Notes: generated by a model not told the origin, from the letters alone. Shown: positions 43,661-53,080, counted from the first letter of the stretch. The stretch: 64,000 nucleotides of DNA from Desulfitobacterium hafniense DCB-2 (GCF_000021925.1 NC_011830.1:2825001-2889000); one strand, 5' to 3'. Numbers and translations are program-made.

Positions 43661-44833
43661 TTATAAATTCTGGAAGAACAAACGGGCAATATCCGCGCCG
43701 CCGATAAAGGCTCCCGTAGCGCTGCCGATATTGGCAAAGACGATGGTGAGCAGGATCCTGGTCACTTGATTATTCCAAAAGCCTTTAAGGCTGAGAATAT
43801 CCTCGGAAAGGTTCTCAAAATCCCTGACATTAGGGCGTTTGAAATAGGCTTGCACCAAGCCGGCAAACCAGCCGGCGGCGATTAAAGGATGCAGGGCGGC
43901 GATGGGGGCCGCCAGAAAGGCCGTTAAGATAGCCAGAGGATGACCAAAGGCCAGAGCGGTGCCCAGGGCCGAGAGAGTGCCCGTCCAGAGAATCCAGCTC
44001 AAGGTCTGCTGAACTCCGGCGTCAGGGTTGGCGTAAAAAGTATAAGCAATGAGGGCAATAATCAGGGCCGGTATGGACCAACCGAGAATTTTAGGGACAA
44101 TCGATTTGGGCGGAAGTTCAGTTAAAGCCTGCAAATCATGTTCTTTGTGGATCTCTTCAGTGATGCCCGGCACATGGGCCGCACCTAATACAGCGACGAT
44201 TTTTTCCCCAGGAGCTTCCTTGATCTTTTGGGACAAATATTGATCCCGCTCATCGATCAAAGGGGTTTTAAGCTTAGGAAAGCTCTCGGTGAAATCCTTA
44301 AGAATACCATTGAGCATATCCTGGGATTTTAATTTTTCCAACTCTTCTTCGGAGATGGCTTCATCATCAAAGATACTGAAGATAATTTCCATAAGGAGTT
44401 TGCATTTGCCCCAGAAGCCTACATTATGCCAGATGCGGGAGAAGGTGATTTGAATATTGCGATCAGCAAGGACCAATTCGGCTCCTACTTCCTGGGCGGA
44501 TTCAATTCCCTGCAGCATTTCCTGTCCGGCATTGGTGCCAAATTCCTTGGCTAAACGCTTCTGGAAGGAGGATAAAGCCAGGTTCATCAAAAGCAGAGTG
44601 GCTTTCTTTTCCTTAATGATTTTAAAGATATCGGTTTCTTTCCATTTATCTCCTTCGACAATGGACTTGTAGCGCTGCTCATCCAGCTCGATACAGACGG
44701 AATCGGGTCTTTCCGCTTCAATGACTTCTTTGACCAACTCGGCGCTTTGCTTGGATACGTGGGCAGTACCGATTAAGATGATTTCCTTGCCAGCCAAAGT
44801 CAATCGAGTAATATTTTCGTTCTCTATCGTCAT
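43661..44833 (-). CDS. TraB/PrgY-family protein with C-terminal membrane domain
   Basis: 390 residues. N-terminal TraB domain (about 1-230) with the two conserved GxxH motifs IGTAHVSKQS and LGAAHVPGI and the glutamate-containing VCIELDEQRY, residues thought to form a metal-dependent protease-like site. The last 150 residues contain four or more membrane segments. Enterococcal TraB/PrgY limits pheromone signalling, but this chromosomal form is widespread in bacteria and archaea and of unknown role; conjugation genes are absent here. Confidence 0.9.
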   Translation of the reverse strand: MTIENENITRLTLAGKEIILIGTAHVSKQSAELVKEVIEAERPDSVCIELDEQRYKSIVEGDKWKETDIFKIIKEKKATLLLMNLALSSFQKRLAKEFGTNAGQEMLQGIESAQEVGAELVLADRNIQITFSRIWHNVGFWGKCKLLMEIIFSIFDDEAISEEELEKLKSQDMLNGILKDFTESFPKLKTPLIDERDQYLSQKIKEAPGEKIVAVLGAAHVPGITEEIHKEHDLQALTELPPKSIVPKILGWSIPALIIALIAYTFYANPDAGVQQTLSWILWTGTLSALGTALAFGHPLAILTAFLAAPIAALHPLIAAGWFAGLVQAYFKRPNVRDFENLSEDILSLKGFWNNQVTRILLTIVFANIGSATGAFIGGADIARLFFQNL

Positions 44834-45012
44834 AAATTACCTTCCTTTTGCATTGACATTCAGTTATTGACTCTCATTGTACAACTCCTATTGTATCCGT
44901 TATCAAGCAGATTGTAAAAGAAAAGTGTGGGAATTATAAGCTTGGATAGGGGAAAGCTAGTAGTGAATTTACATGTTAGCTGGAAATGGGGCTACAGAAA
45001 AGGAGGAGCAGG

Positions 45013-45621
45013 TTGAATAAGGCTGGTAAATTTACGGTGGGGATTGCGCTGATTTTCGAAATTATCCTCCTCGTCCATGGCCTAACGGCCTTATGGCAAA
45101 AACAATGGCCGGATCTGGGGCTGTCCGCTTTGGCCATGGCCACAATTCTAGTACCCTGGTTGCTCCATTATCTCGCCAACCGGGTGCATCTAAAGCTCCC
45201 TCCAGGATTTGTTATGGCTGGAGTTGTTTTTATTTTTCTCGCTCAGTATCTGGGGGAGATCAGGAAGTTTTATCAAACCTTCTGGTGGTGGGATATCTTT
45301 CTGCATGGCCTGTTTGGTGTTCTCGCCGTACTCTTCGCTTTGTATATGCTGCAATCCAATCTAAAAAAACAAGGCCAGCTGTCCAAGGCAAGGTTTACTT
45401 TGTTTTTAGCCCTGCTTTCACTATGCTTTGCCATGGCTTGCAGTGCCGCCTGGGAGCTGTTCGAATATATGGGAGATATCGTCTTGCCGGTAAAAATGGT
45501 CAAAGGGGGCCTGGAGGACACCATGTCCGATCTGTTCAGCGGCTCATTGACCGCCTTGCTCACGGCAGCCGGTTATTATTTCCTATGGCGGTTTATGCAT
45601 AGGGATAAAACCAGGATCTGA
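45013..45621 (+). CDS. Multi-spanning membrane protein, YjdF/DUF2238-like
   Basis: 202 residues with six predicted membrane segments. The conserved-looking polar patch FWWWDIFLHGLFG in the middle and WELFEYMGD ... GGLEDTMSDLFSG near the C-terminus, with aligned His, Glu and Asp residues inside the membrane region, resemble the DUF2238/YjdF family. TTG at 45013 is preferred because AGGAGG is six bases upstream. Unknown function. Confidence 0.72.
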   Translation: MNKAGKFTVGIALIFEIILLVHGLTALWQKQWPDLGLSALAMATILVPWLLHYLANRVHLKLPPGFVMAGVVFIFLAQYLGEIRKFYQTFWWWDIFLHGLFGVLAVLFALYMLQSNLKKQGQLSKARFTLFLALLSLCFAMACSAAWELFEYMGDIVLPVKMVKGGLEDTMSDLFSGSLTALLTAAGYYFLWRFMHRDKTRI

Positions 45622-45738
45622 TGGGTGTTATTTTCGGGATGTTTTTGAGAATATGCAGAAAATACCTAAAATGTATGAGTGAAATCACAGATCGAATCCG
45701 GACAACACCTTATGATGGTCTTGGAGGAGGGTGATGCT

Positions 45739-45963
45739 ATGAAAACCATTGATTTATCGAAAACTGTTTATGAGATATGCTCCGCAGACCCGGAAGCGGT
45801 GACGATTATGAAAGAATTAGGCTTTAAGGAAATCACCAATCCAGGCATGCTTAATACGGCCGGACGTTTTATGACCATACCTAAGGGAGCGGCCATGAAA
45901 AAGATCAGCTTGGCCCATATAAAAGAAACTTTTGCCCAAAAAGGCTATGAAATTATTGAATAG
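45739..45963 (+). CDS. DUF1858 domain protein
   Basis: 74-residue protein that is essentially a single DUF1858 domain (DLSKTVYEICSADPEAVTIM then LGFKEITNPGMLNTAGRF). This domain often accompanies hemerythrin-type and DUF438 proteins or iron-sulfur repair proteins. ATG at 45739 has GGAGGAGG eight bases upstream. The DUF438 gene begins 10 bp later, so the two act together; they may be the split form of a protein fused elsewhere. Confidence 0.85.
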   Translation: MKTIDLSKTVYEICSADPEAVTIMKELGFKEITNPGMLNTAGRFMTIPKGAAMKKISLAHIKETFAQKGYEIIE

Positions 45964-45973
45964 GAGTGAGCGT

Positions 45974-47206
45974 ATGAGTGAATTAATCAATAATCGGGAA
46001 CACCGCCAAAAGGTCTTAAAAGAACTCATTAGGGAATTGCACAACGGTCAGCCCGTGGAAGAAGTAAAGGAGCGCTTTGGCAAGCTGGTTGAAGGCCTTG
46101 CCGCTACAGAAATCTCCCAGATGGAACAAGCCCTCATTCAGGAGGGAATGCCGGTGGAGGAAATCCAGCGTCTCTGCGATGTCCACGCCGCCGTGCTGGG
46201 GACCTCTGTCCAGCAGATTCATACCCCAGATCAGGGGGAGGAGCAAAACGGACATCCGGTCCATACCTTCCAACTGGAAAATCAGGCTTTGGAGGCTTTG
46301 CTGAAAAACGTCATTACCCCCGGATTAGAACGGTATGAGGCCAGCGGCGACAGCGATGCCTTGGCAACATTGATCACAGCTTTCCGGAGCTTGTGGGAAA
46401 TCGACAAACATTATAGCCGCAAGGAAAATCTGCTTTTCCCCATCATGGAGCAACACGGAATCACAGCGCCTCCTAAAGTCATGTGGGGAGTGGATGATGA
46501 GATCCGGGCCGTCATCAAAGAGACCCGTAAACTCTTGAGCACTGAACCCCCCCGTCAAGAGGAAATTCTCGCCAAGGCTAAAGAAGCCGTAACCCGGGTT
46601 CCTGAGATGATCTTTAAAGAGGAAAACATTCTTTTCCCCATGGTATTGGATACCTTCTCCGAGGATGAATGGGTTTTCATCGCCGAGGCCAGCAGTGAGA
46701 TTGGCTATTGCCTGATCGACGAGCCGCAGAAAGTGTGGAAACCCAAAAGTGCCCAGGGCCAGGGGAATGATGATAAACAAAATGATCGGAACACTCAGGA
46801 TGGCTATGTGGAGTTTGACGCCGGAAAATTGCTTCCGGAGGAGATCAATGCCATTATGAACACTCTGCCCCTGGATATAACCTTCGTTGGCCGGGACGGC
46901 ACGGTAAAATACTTCACCCAAGGCAAAGAGAGAATTTTCGCCCGTGCTAAAACCGTCCTGGGACGCAGGGTAGAAAACTGCCATCCCCCCGCCAGCGTCC
47001 ATGTGGTGGAAAAAGTGGTGGAAGAGCTTCAGTCCGGTAAGAAGGATCATGAAGACTTCTGGATCAAAATGGGAGACAAATATGTCCTGATTCGCTACTA
47101 TGCCGTGCGCAATGCCGAGGGTGAATATCTGGGAATCATGGAAATTTCCCAGGATATCAAGGAGATTCAAGACATTACCGGGGAGAAACGGTTATTATCA
47201 GAGTAA
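45974..47206 (+). CDS. DUF438, hemerythrin-like and PAS domain sensor protein
   Basis: 410 residues in three parts: DUF438 helical domain (about 4-80), HHE hemerythrin-like domain (about 95-245) with iron-ligand candidates HTFQLEN, EIDKHYSRKENLLFP and FKEENILFP, and a C-terminal PAS domain (about 290-400, including DITFVGRDGTVKYF and GRRVENCHPP). Hemerythrin domains bind di-iron and sense oxygen or nitric oxide; PAS may bind haem or a ligand. There is no output domain. Co-transcribed with the DUF1858 gene. Confidence 0.88.
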   Translation: MSELINNREHRQKVLKELIRELHNGQPVEEVKERFGKLVEGLAATEISQMEQALIQEGMPVEEIQRLCDVHAAVLGTSVQQIHTPDQGEEQNGHPVHTFQLENQALEALLKNVITPGLERYEASGDSDALATLITAFRSLWEIDKHYSRKENLLFPIMEQHGITAPPKVMWGVDDEIRAVIKETRKLLSTEPPRQEEILAKAKEAVTRVPEMIFKEENILFPMVLDTFSEDEWVFIAEASSEIGYCLIDEPQKVWKPKSAQGQGNDDKQNDRNTQDGYVEFDAGKLLPEEINAIMNTLPLDITFVGRDGTVKYFTQGKERIFARAKTVLGRRVENCHPPASVHVVEKVVEELQSGKKDHEDFWIKMGDKYVLIRYYAVRNAEGEYLGIMEISQDIKEIQDITGEKRLLSE

Positions 47207-47216
47207 CTATAAGGCT

Positions 47217-47260
47217 GGCTGTCCTTTATGGAGTATGAACCATGGAAGGGCAGCTTTTTT
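47217..47260 (+). terminator. Terminator after the DUF438 gene
   Basis: GGCTGTCCTT..ATGG on the left pairs with CCAT..GGAAGGGCAGCT on the right, followed by TTTTTT. Confidence 0.8.
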
Positions 47261-47377
47261 CTATAATCCGGCTACCCAGGTTTAGTCGTAGAAAGTTTTG
47301 AATACTGATGATATAATAATCTTTATAATGAGGAGGAATTGAGAAAATTTTAGTGTCAATAGTATAGGAGAATAACA

Positions 47378-48154
47378 ATGTTTGACGAACGCGCCTTGAT
47401 TGCACTTTTACTATCCTTCATCGCCGGGATGGCTACCTTATTAGGGGCTTTAATTATCTTTGTCACTAAATCAAAAAACGAAAAGATCCTATCGGCTTCT
47501 CTGGGCTTTGCCGCCGGGGTGATGCTTTCCGTCTCTTTTTTGGATTTATGGACTCAGAGCCAGGCGTCCTTGATTTCATACATGGGGCATAAAATGGGCC
47601 TGCTGCTTTCCGTAGTCTTCTTATTAGGCGGAATTCTCTTTGCTTTGGGCATCGACCACTTTGTCCCCCACGAAGAGCCCAGCCCTAATGAAAAGGATAA
47701 GCCTCACCAGAATTTATACCGGGTAGGTTTTGTTTCCATGCTGGCGATTATGTTTCATAATTTCCCCGAGGGAATAGCTACCTTCAGCGCCGGTTATGAA
47801 GACTTAACCATGGGCATCTCCATAGCCGTCGCTATCAGTATGCATAATATACCTGAAGGAATCACGGTGGCTATGCCCCTATATTATGCTACAGGGAAAA
47901 AGAAAGATGCCTTTAAATACACCTTTCTGTCGGGAATGGCGGAGCCTTTCGGTGCTTTGCTGGCTTTTTTGGTGCTGCGGCCCTTTATCAACAGCTTTAA
48001 CCTGGGGGCAATTTTTGCTATCGTGGCCGGAATTATGATTTATATTGCCATTGAAGAGCTGATCCCATCTTCCCGGCAATATGGCCATCCCCGTTTGGCC
48101 TTATTCGCAACCTTTGCCGGCATTATCATCATGCCCCTAAGTCATATTTTCTGA
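47378..48154 (+). CDS. zupT: ZIP-family metal transporter (ZupT)
   Basis: 258 residues, eight membrane segments. The metal-binding motifs of the ZIP family are both present: HNFPEGIATF in segment 4 and HNIPEGITVA in segment 5. A cytoplasmic loop carries a His-containing FVPHEEPSP stretch. It imports zinc and related divalent metals. Preceded by TAGGAG and the leader TATAATAAT region near 47310; stand-alone. Confidence 0.94.
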   Translation: MFDERALIALLLSFIAGMATLLGALIIFVTKSKNEKILSASLGFAAGVMLSVSFLDLWTQSQASLISYMGHKMGLLLSVVFLLGGILFALGIDHFVPHEEPSPNEKDKPHQNLYRVGFVSMLAIMFHNFPEGIATFSAGYEDLTMGISIAVAISMHNIPEGITVAMPLYYATGKKKDAFKYTFLSGMAEPFGALLAFLVLRPFINSFNLGAIFAIVAGIMIYIAIEELIPSSRQYGHPRLALFATFAGIIIMPLSHIF

Positions 48155-48207
48155 TTACGGGCACAGGCTTTTACCTAAATAAATAGATAGGCTGCCATCC
48201 GGCAAAA

Positions 48208-48257
48208 ATCGTTCTTTCACTCACCTGAACGTGGGGGGAAGGACGTTTTTTTCTTTA
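48208..48257 (+). terminator. Terminator after zupT
   Basis: CGTTCTT pairs with AAGGACG around a branched interior that includes CACTCAC and GTGGGGG, followed by a run of seven T. Confidence 0.7.
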
Positions 48258-48338
48258 AGGGGATCAAGAATCAGGGGATAAAACAGTCCTAATGATGGAT
48301 AATAAGGGTAACTAATGATCTTAGACGAGGGTGAAGAA

Positions 48339-49067
48339 ATGAGTGAAGGTTTAGTCGTTATTGTCCGTTCCCTGATCGGTTTTTTCTCGCTGCTTATTTT
48401 CGCAAGAATTATCGGCAAATCCCAAATCAGTCAATTGACCTTCTTTGATTATGTGCTGGGGATTACCATTGGCTCCATGGCCGCCTCGTTGGCCACCGAT
48501 CTATCCAGCAGGGCCTGGCCCCATTGGGTGGCCTTGATCACATGGGCCGCTCTGGGCTATGTCATGGAAAAGATCACGATCAAATGGCGTTATGCCGCTA
48601 AATTTTTGGAAGGGGAACCGGTTATTGTCGTGATGAGCGGTAAGATTATGGATGACGCCTTGCGGAAAAACAACTATCGTATCTCCGAGCTCATGGGTTT
48701 GCTCCGCAACAAAGGGATCTTCGATGTCAGTCAAGTGGATTTTGCCATCCTCGAACCCAATGGTCAGCTCTCCGTGCTGCAAAAGCCGGAGAACCTGCCT
48801 TTAACACCTAAGGATATGAACATTAAAGCGTCCTCCTCGGGGATTAGCTCCGAACTTATCTATGATGGCATGATTGTGGAACAAAATTTAAGACAGTTTA
48901 AAAAAGACAAAAAGTGGCTGCAAAAAGAGTTGCAGAAGCAGGGGATAAAGGATGTGTCCGAGGTGTTTTTTGCCTCTCTTAATCCCGCCGGGAGCCTTTA
49001 CATTGATCTCTATAAGGATCGCCTGCAAAATCCTGTGGATATAGGGGATTATAAAGGACCTTACTAA
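48339..49067 (+). CDS. YetF-like DUF421 membrane protein
   Basis: 242 residues. Three N-terminal membrane segments (about 3-85) with the family motif LLIFARIIGKSQISQLTFFD, followed by the soluble DUF421 domain (about 90-240) containing NYRISELMGLLRNKGIFD and VDFAILEPNGQLSVL. Start ATG at 48339 with GAGGGTGAAG upstream. The next gene begins 12 bp later and is a usual partner. Some Bacillus relatives are linked to spore germination; function here is unproven. Confidence 0.9.
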   Translation: MSEGLVVIVRSLIGFFSLLIFARIIGKSQISQLTFFDYVLGITIGSMAASLATDLSSRAWPHWVALITWAALGYVMEKITIKWRYAAKFLEGEPVIVVMSGKIMDDALRKNNYRISELMGLLRNKGIFDVSQVDFAILEPNGQLSVLQKPENLPLTPKDMNIKASSSGISSELIYDGMIVEQNLRQFKKDKKWLQKELQKQGIKDVSEVFFASLNPAGSLYIDLYKDRLQNPVDIGDYKGPY

Positions 49068-49079
49068 GGAGAGAAAACC

Positions 49080-49445
49080 ATGAGAAAATTCTTAGTGATT
49101 AGTATTCCAATTGTTACGATTGTGTTCTTTGTGCTCCTCATGCAAAGCGGAAATTTTTTAAAACATCCTTTGGGCAATGAAGAGGGGGTGCCGGCCAAGC
49201 TCGAGGAGATGATTCAAGAAGTTCAAAAAGAAAATTGGGATTCTGCCCTGAATCATTGGGATGGTCTGGCCCGGGATTGGGATAAAGTCGTTAAGCGGGT
49301 CCAGTTCAGTGCGGAGCGCAACGAGATCAATGACTTCACTGTAAGCATTGCCCGCTTAAGGGGAGCTATCGAAGCCCAGGATAAATCCAGCGGCCTCCAG
49401 CTGCTTTATGAGGCCTATGAGCATTGGGCAGATCTTGGCCAGTGA
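49080..49445 (+). CDS. DUF4363-like membrane-anchored protein
   Basis: 121 residues: one N-terminal membrane segment (about 4-22) and a helical extracellular domain with Trp-rich repeats (NWDSALNHWDGLARDWDKV). It matches DUF4363 proteins that commonly follow yetF-like genes. Ribosome site AAGGAGAG in the 12-bp gap. No known function. Confidence 0.82.
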   Translation: MRKFLVISIPIVTIVFFVLLMQSGNFLKHPLGNEEGVPAKLEEMIQEVQKENWDSALNHWDGLARDWDKVVKRVQFSAERNEINDFTVSIARLRGAIEAQDKSSGLQLLYEAYEHWADLGQ

Positions 49446-49449
49446 GGGA

Positions 49450-49490
49450 AACTGCCCTTCCGGGCAATTAAGCCGGAAGGGCAGTTCTTT
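49450..49490 (+). terminator. Terminator after the DUF4363 gene
   Basis: AACTGCCCTTCCGG (49450-49463) pairs perfectly with CCGGAAGGGCAGTT (49473-49486), then CTTT. Confidence 0.85.
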
Positions 49491-49540
49491 ACGCTAATCC
49501 ATGGTGGAAAAGCAATCAGCCGCCGCTGCTGGGGATTGTG

Positions 49541-49785
49541 GGGCATCAGTCCATCTTTGCCAATCAATCCTGTGGCGGCACAAGCAATGGCAATGGATTG
49601 CGGCGAGATAAGTTTGCCCATGGAACCCCCTAACAAGTTCGCTGTTACAGTCAGAACAGGGTTCATGCCCAGCTGAGTAGCGGTAACTTTCTGCAGCATA
49701 CCAAACAAGGCACCTGAGGAAGTAACGGAGCCGGTGAGGAATACGCCAAGCCACCCGAGAAGCAGCTTTAAGGTAGGCTTGTGCT
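49541..49785 (-). pseudogene. Remnant of an L-lactate permease gene
   Basis: On the minus strand a stretch translates as a recognisable piece of the LldP/LctP C-terminus: GWLGVFLTGSVTSSGALFG, then LGMNPVLTVTANLLGGSMG and ISPQSIAIACAATGLIGK. Only about 80 of the usual 500 or more residues remain. Both the N-terminal bulk and the last membrane segment are missing, so the gene is dead. The 548-bp region 49446-49993 otherwise contains two terminators and AT-rich sequence. Confidence 0.8.
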
Positions 49786-49925
49786 GTTTTTGCGAATAAA
49801 GCAGTATTATAGAACTAAAAGTTAAAAATTGAAGATTGATCGGATCTATAGAAAGGACTTATAGGTTAGACCCAAAAGGGCTTATAGCAAGAAAAATAAG
49901 CGTAGTTTGCGACTATACTGAGGGA

Positions 49926-49963
49926 AACAAAAAGAAGCATGCCGGCTTGAGCATGCTTCTTTT
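49926..49963 (-). terminator. Terminator of the amidase gene
   Basis: AAAAGAAGCATGC (49930-49942) pairs with GCATGCTTCTTTT (49951-49963); on the minus strand it leads into TTGTTT. Bidirectional in appearance. Confidence 0.85.
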
Positions 49964-49993
49964 CAGTTGATAGGTGGCTGATGATTACCTCAT

Positions 49994-52576
49994 TTAATCC
50001 TTGGGTATAGGGGTCGTGAAATAAGCATAGATTCCTCTGAAGATGCCGGCCGCCGCATTTTCGCGGAAGGTTTGATTCTGCAGACGGGCCTCTTCATAGG
50101 GATTGGATATAAAGGCAATTTCCAGGAGAATCGCCGGAATCTTAGTATTGTTTAAAACGTAAAGATTGCCTGGTTTAACCCCCCGGTCTGTGGTTTTAAT
50201 AATGTCAATCACCGAGGTGCGGATACTGCCGGCCAGATGCAAGCTTTCCACATTCTTTGGGTTAGCCGCTGAGTAGAAAACCGTCGTGCCATTGACTGCA
50301 GGGTTAGTGAATGCATCATTATGGATACTGATAAAAAGATCCGCATTGCAGGAATTGGCCAGAGCCACACGAGCCTTGAGATCCTCAAGTTCTGTATATT
50401 TGGAGGCCGTGCAGGGTGAACTGTCATCCTCACGGGTCATCAGAACTTCCGCACCCGCTTGAGTCAGGATATCTTTTAAGGCAAGGGCGATGGGTAAGGT
50501 GTTGTCTTTCTCGTGGGTTTTGGACGGCCCCGAAGCTCCGGGATCCGGTCCACCATGGCCAGGGTCGAGCATAATCACTTTTCCGGCTAAGGCGTACTCG
50601 GGAATATCGATAAAAGGGTCCACCGGAACTTCCCGAGAAGGATCATATTCGGTGTCGACAGGGGGAGCGGGCTCTTCCGGGTCATCAGGCTCCTCTTCCT
50701 CCGGAGGTTCCTCTTTCTTGATCTCCGCAGGCAGGGGCGGGAAATCCCGCAGATTTTCCTTGTATTTAGAGAATGCTTTCCCTTCAATAATGGACTGAGC
50801 CGTTGAGCTAATCACTCCGGAGCCCCCGAGGATATAGACTGTACCATTGACGCTCAAATCTATGGTTATCTCGGGAAGAGTCTCTTCACTGGGAGGATTA
50901 GGGTTGACAGCAGGTTCATCAGCCTTGGCATCATCTGCTTTATCTTCATCAGTATTTTCCACAATCTCCACATATTCGCCGGATACCCAGCCGGTATGGG
51001 AGTCAAAGCTTATTTTATACCAGCCGTTTTCCTCTTCAATTATTTCAAAAAGAGTGCCCCCAGGAACTGTCGTTATTTTTTCTCCGGCGGCGGCGGGGGT
51101 GGCTCTAAGATTCAGGCCATTGGCAGCTGTGCTTTTGCCTTTTTTGGGGGCAGGCGGAGCGGCGGGAGGAGGATCAGATGCCTCAGATGGGATTAAAGAG
51201 ACATATTCAGCGGAAATCCAGCCCGTCTTGGTCTCGTAAGTGGTTTGGTACCAGCCGCTTTGTTCAGCGAGAATCTGAATAGTAGCATCTTTAGGGATCG
51301 TCACTAATTTTTCTCCGCTGGAGGAAGGATTATCCCTCAGGTTCAAGCCATTGGCTGCCGTAATAACCCCCTGGCGCGTTTTCGGTTCAGCAGGCTTGTC
51401 AGGCTGGTTATCTGAGCCGGATGGATCGACAAGGGTTAAATACTCGGCGGCAACCCAACCGGTCTGGTCAGCAAAGGTGGTCTTATACCACCCTGCTTGT
51501 TCCTCAAGCAGGGTGATGAGTGTCCCTTGAGGGATAGTCGCCAGCTTTGCTCCGGAGGAGGAGGGACTTTCACGCAGGTTCAATCCGCCGGCGGGAGTGA
51601 TTTCGGCCTGCTTGGGCCGGGTCGTCGGAGTTCCCGGAGTTCCTGAAGGTCCCGGACTTGGACGGGGAGGCTCCACTTTCATATGTTCCCGCATGTATGT
51701 ATAGACGGAGGTCGGAATATCTTCCTTTTCGGTCAACAAAAGGGGAGCTTTATATTTGGCGGCCAGAACGGTTCCCGCTACCGCATCGGGGAAGGTAATG
51801 CCTGATGCTAAGAAAAGATCATCGGTTTCATAGGCATCCTGCACAAAAGAAACGACGGCGGCGTTGGTCTCATAACGGTCCTGACCACCGAGACGGGTTT
51901 CTATGGCAAAACCATGATCCGTAAGGCCTTCCGAAGGGATGGCACCCTCGCCGCCGATGACAATAATCTGGCTGGGCTGGGTTTCATTAAGATAGTTCAG
52001 AACGAATTCCGGCATCTTTTTCGAAGTGAGAACGATGGGAATTTGTTTTATCCCGGCAAAGCTGGCCGCTGATAAGGCGTCAGGGAAAGTATCCCCATTG
52101 GCCAGAATGACGACATCATTGGGAACCTTTTGGGCAAGGAGGACAGAGGTTTCGTAACGGTTTTGACCACCGATCCGTTCCACAACGATAGGGAAATCAA
52201 ATTTCCCCAGCTCCTCTTCAATCGCGGGTTTAAGCACTCCGGTCCCCCCCAGGAGAACCACCCGGCCGGGCTGGAGGCGTTTAATCTCCTCCACCACTCT
52301 TGGATCCAAAGCCGTGCCTTGAGTCAGCAGGATAGGAGCATCGAGGCTTACGGCAAAGGGAGTGGAGGCGATAGAGTCCGGGAAGTCGGCATACTCGCAG
52401 AGAATCACCGTATCGGCGGAGGTCCAGCCCTTTTCCGAGATACTCAAGGCGGTGCCCACCCGATCCTGGCCGGACAACCGCTCGATGGGGTAAGCCAGGG
52501 GGCTGGCCCACACACTTATAGAAGCACTTACCACCAAGGTAAGCGAAGTAATTAGAGTAAAAATTACTTTTTTCAC
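49994..52576 (-). CDS. N-acetylmuramoyl-L-alanine amidase with cell-wall-binding (CWB2) and SH3 repeats
   Basis: About 860 residues, exported. Signal peptide (1-25, ends near VWASP); three CWB2 repeats (about 27-300, each with an RxxGxDRY/V-type start such as ERIGGQNRYETS); three bacterial SH3b repeats (about 330-390, 400-460, 475-540, each starting GLNLR); an acidic, Pro/Glu-rich linker (about 545-655); and a zinc amidase_3 domain (about 660-855) with LDPGHGG, HEKDN, ISIHNDAF and LLEIAF supplying the His, Glu, His and catalytic Glu. It cleaves the peptide stem from muramic acid. GTG at 52576 follows AAAGGATG; an ATG at 52594 upstream overlaps that site. Confidence 0.92.
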   Translation of the reverse strand: MKKVIFTLITSLTLVVSASISVWASPLAYPIERLSGQDRVGTALSISEKGWTSADTVILCEYADFPDSIASTPFAVSLDAPILLTQGTALDPRVVEEIKRLQPGRVVLLGGTGVLKPAIEEELGKFDFPIVVERIGGQNRYETSVLLAQKVPNDVVILANGDTFPDALSAASFAGIKQIPIVLTSKKMPEFVLNYLNETQPSQIIVIGGEGAIPSEGLTDHGFAIETRLGGQDRYETNAAVVSFVQDAYETDDLFLASGITFPDAVAGTVLAAKYKAPLLLTEKEDIPTSVYTYMREHMKVEPPRPSPGPSGTPGTPTTRPKQAEITPAGGLNLRESPSSSGAKLATIPQGTLITLLEEQAGWYKTTFADQTGWVAAEYLTLVDPSGSDNQPDKPAEPKTRQGVITAANGLNLRDNPSSSGEKLVTIPKDATIQILAEQSGWYQTTYETKTGWISAEYVSLIPSEASDPPPAAPPAPKKGKSTAANGLNLRATPAAAGEKITTVPGGTLFEIIEEENGWYKISFDSHTGWVSGEYVEIVENTDEDKADDAKADEPAVNPNPPSEETLPEITIDLSVNGTVYILGGSGVISSTAQSIIEGKAFSKYKENLRDFPPLPAEIKKEEPPEEEEPDDPEEPAPPVDTEYDPSREVPVDPFIDIPEYALAGKVIMLDPGHGGPDPGASGPSKTHEKDNTLPIALALKDILTQAGAEVLMTREDDSSPCTASKYTELEDLKARVALANSCNADLFISIHNDAFTNPAVNGTTVFYSAANPKNVESLHLAGSIRTSVIDIIKTTDRGVKPGNLYVLNNTKIPAILLEIAFISNPYEEARLQNQTFRENAAAGIFRGIYAYFTTPIPKD

Positions 52577-52737
52577 CGTTTCATCCTTTCTCATGTGCTT
52601 TTACGTCGATTATACCATAATATTTGCCTGGTTTAGAGCGAAATATGTAAAATAGGAAAAAAGGACCACTCCCATACATAAAAGGGTTCGCTGATCTCAC
52701 ATACTAATTGAGATTAAATATTGGAGAGTGAAACTAT

Positions 52738-53058
52738 ATGGACCATAGTGAAGAGATACGATCCTGGCAGCGAGTCGTTTATTACATTCTGGGCGTGATT
52801 GAAGTACTCTTGGCTTTCCGCCTGATCTTTAAACTGCTGGGAGCAAATCCGGTCAGCGGCTTTGTCTCAGCAATCTATTCTTTGACCAATCTGTTGATGA
52901 GTCCTTTTCTGGGAATTTTCCGCACCGCTTCCGCCCGGGGGGTTGAGACTCAGGCCGTTTTGGAGCCGGCCACCCTGGTAGCGATGATTGTCTATGCAGT
53001 GATCGCCTGGGGAATCGCCAAACTGATTGAAATTATGAAACGGCCCAAAAAAGTTTGA
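52738..53058 (+). CDS. YggT-family membrane protein
   Basis: 106 residues with two to three membrane segments; the YggT pattern is seen in LAFRLIFKLLGANP and LTNLLMSPFLGIFR. YggT proteins are linked to cell division placement and osmotic shock tolerance in various bacteria. Stand-alone gene, divergent from the amidase gene and ended by a strong terminator. Confidence 0.87.
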   Translation: MDHSEEIRSWQRVVYYILGVIEVLLAFRLIFKLLGANPVSGFVSAIYSLTNLLMSPFLGIFRTASARGVETQAVLEPATLVAMIVYAVIAWGIAKLIEIMKRPKKV

Positions 53059-53080
53059 TGTCAATTGCTTTCTGAATAGG

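Noticed and set aside
43661..44833. TraB gene as evidence of a conjugative element
   Set aside because: The TraB/PrgY family is widespread on chromosomes and no transfer, relaxase or integrase gene is nearby.
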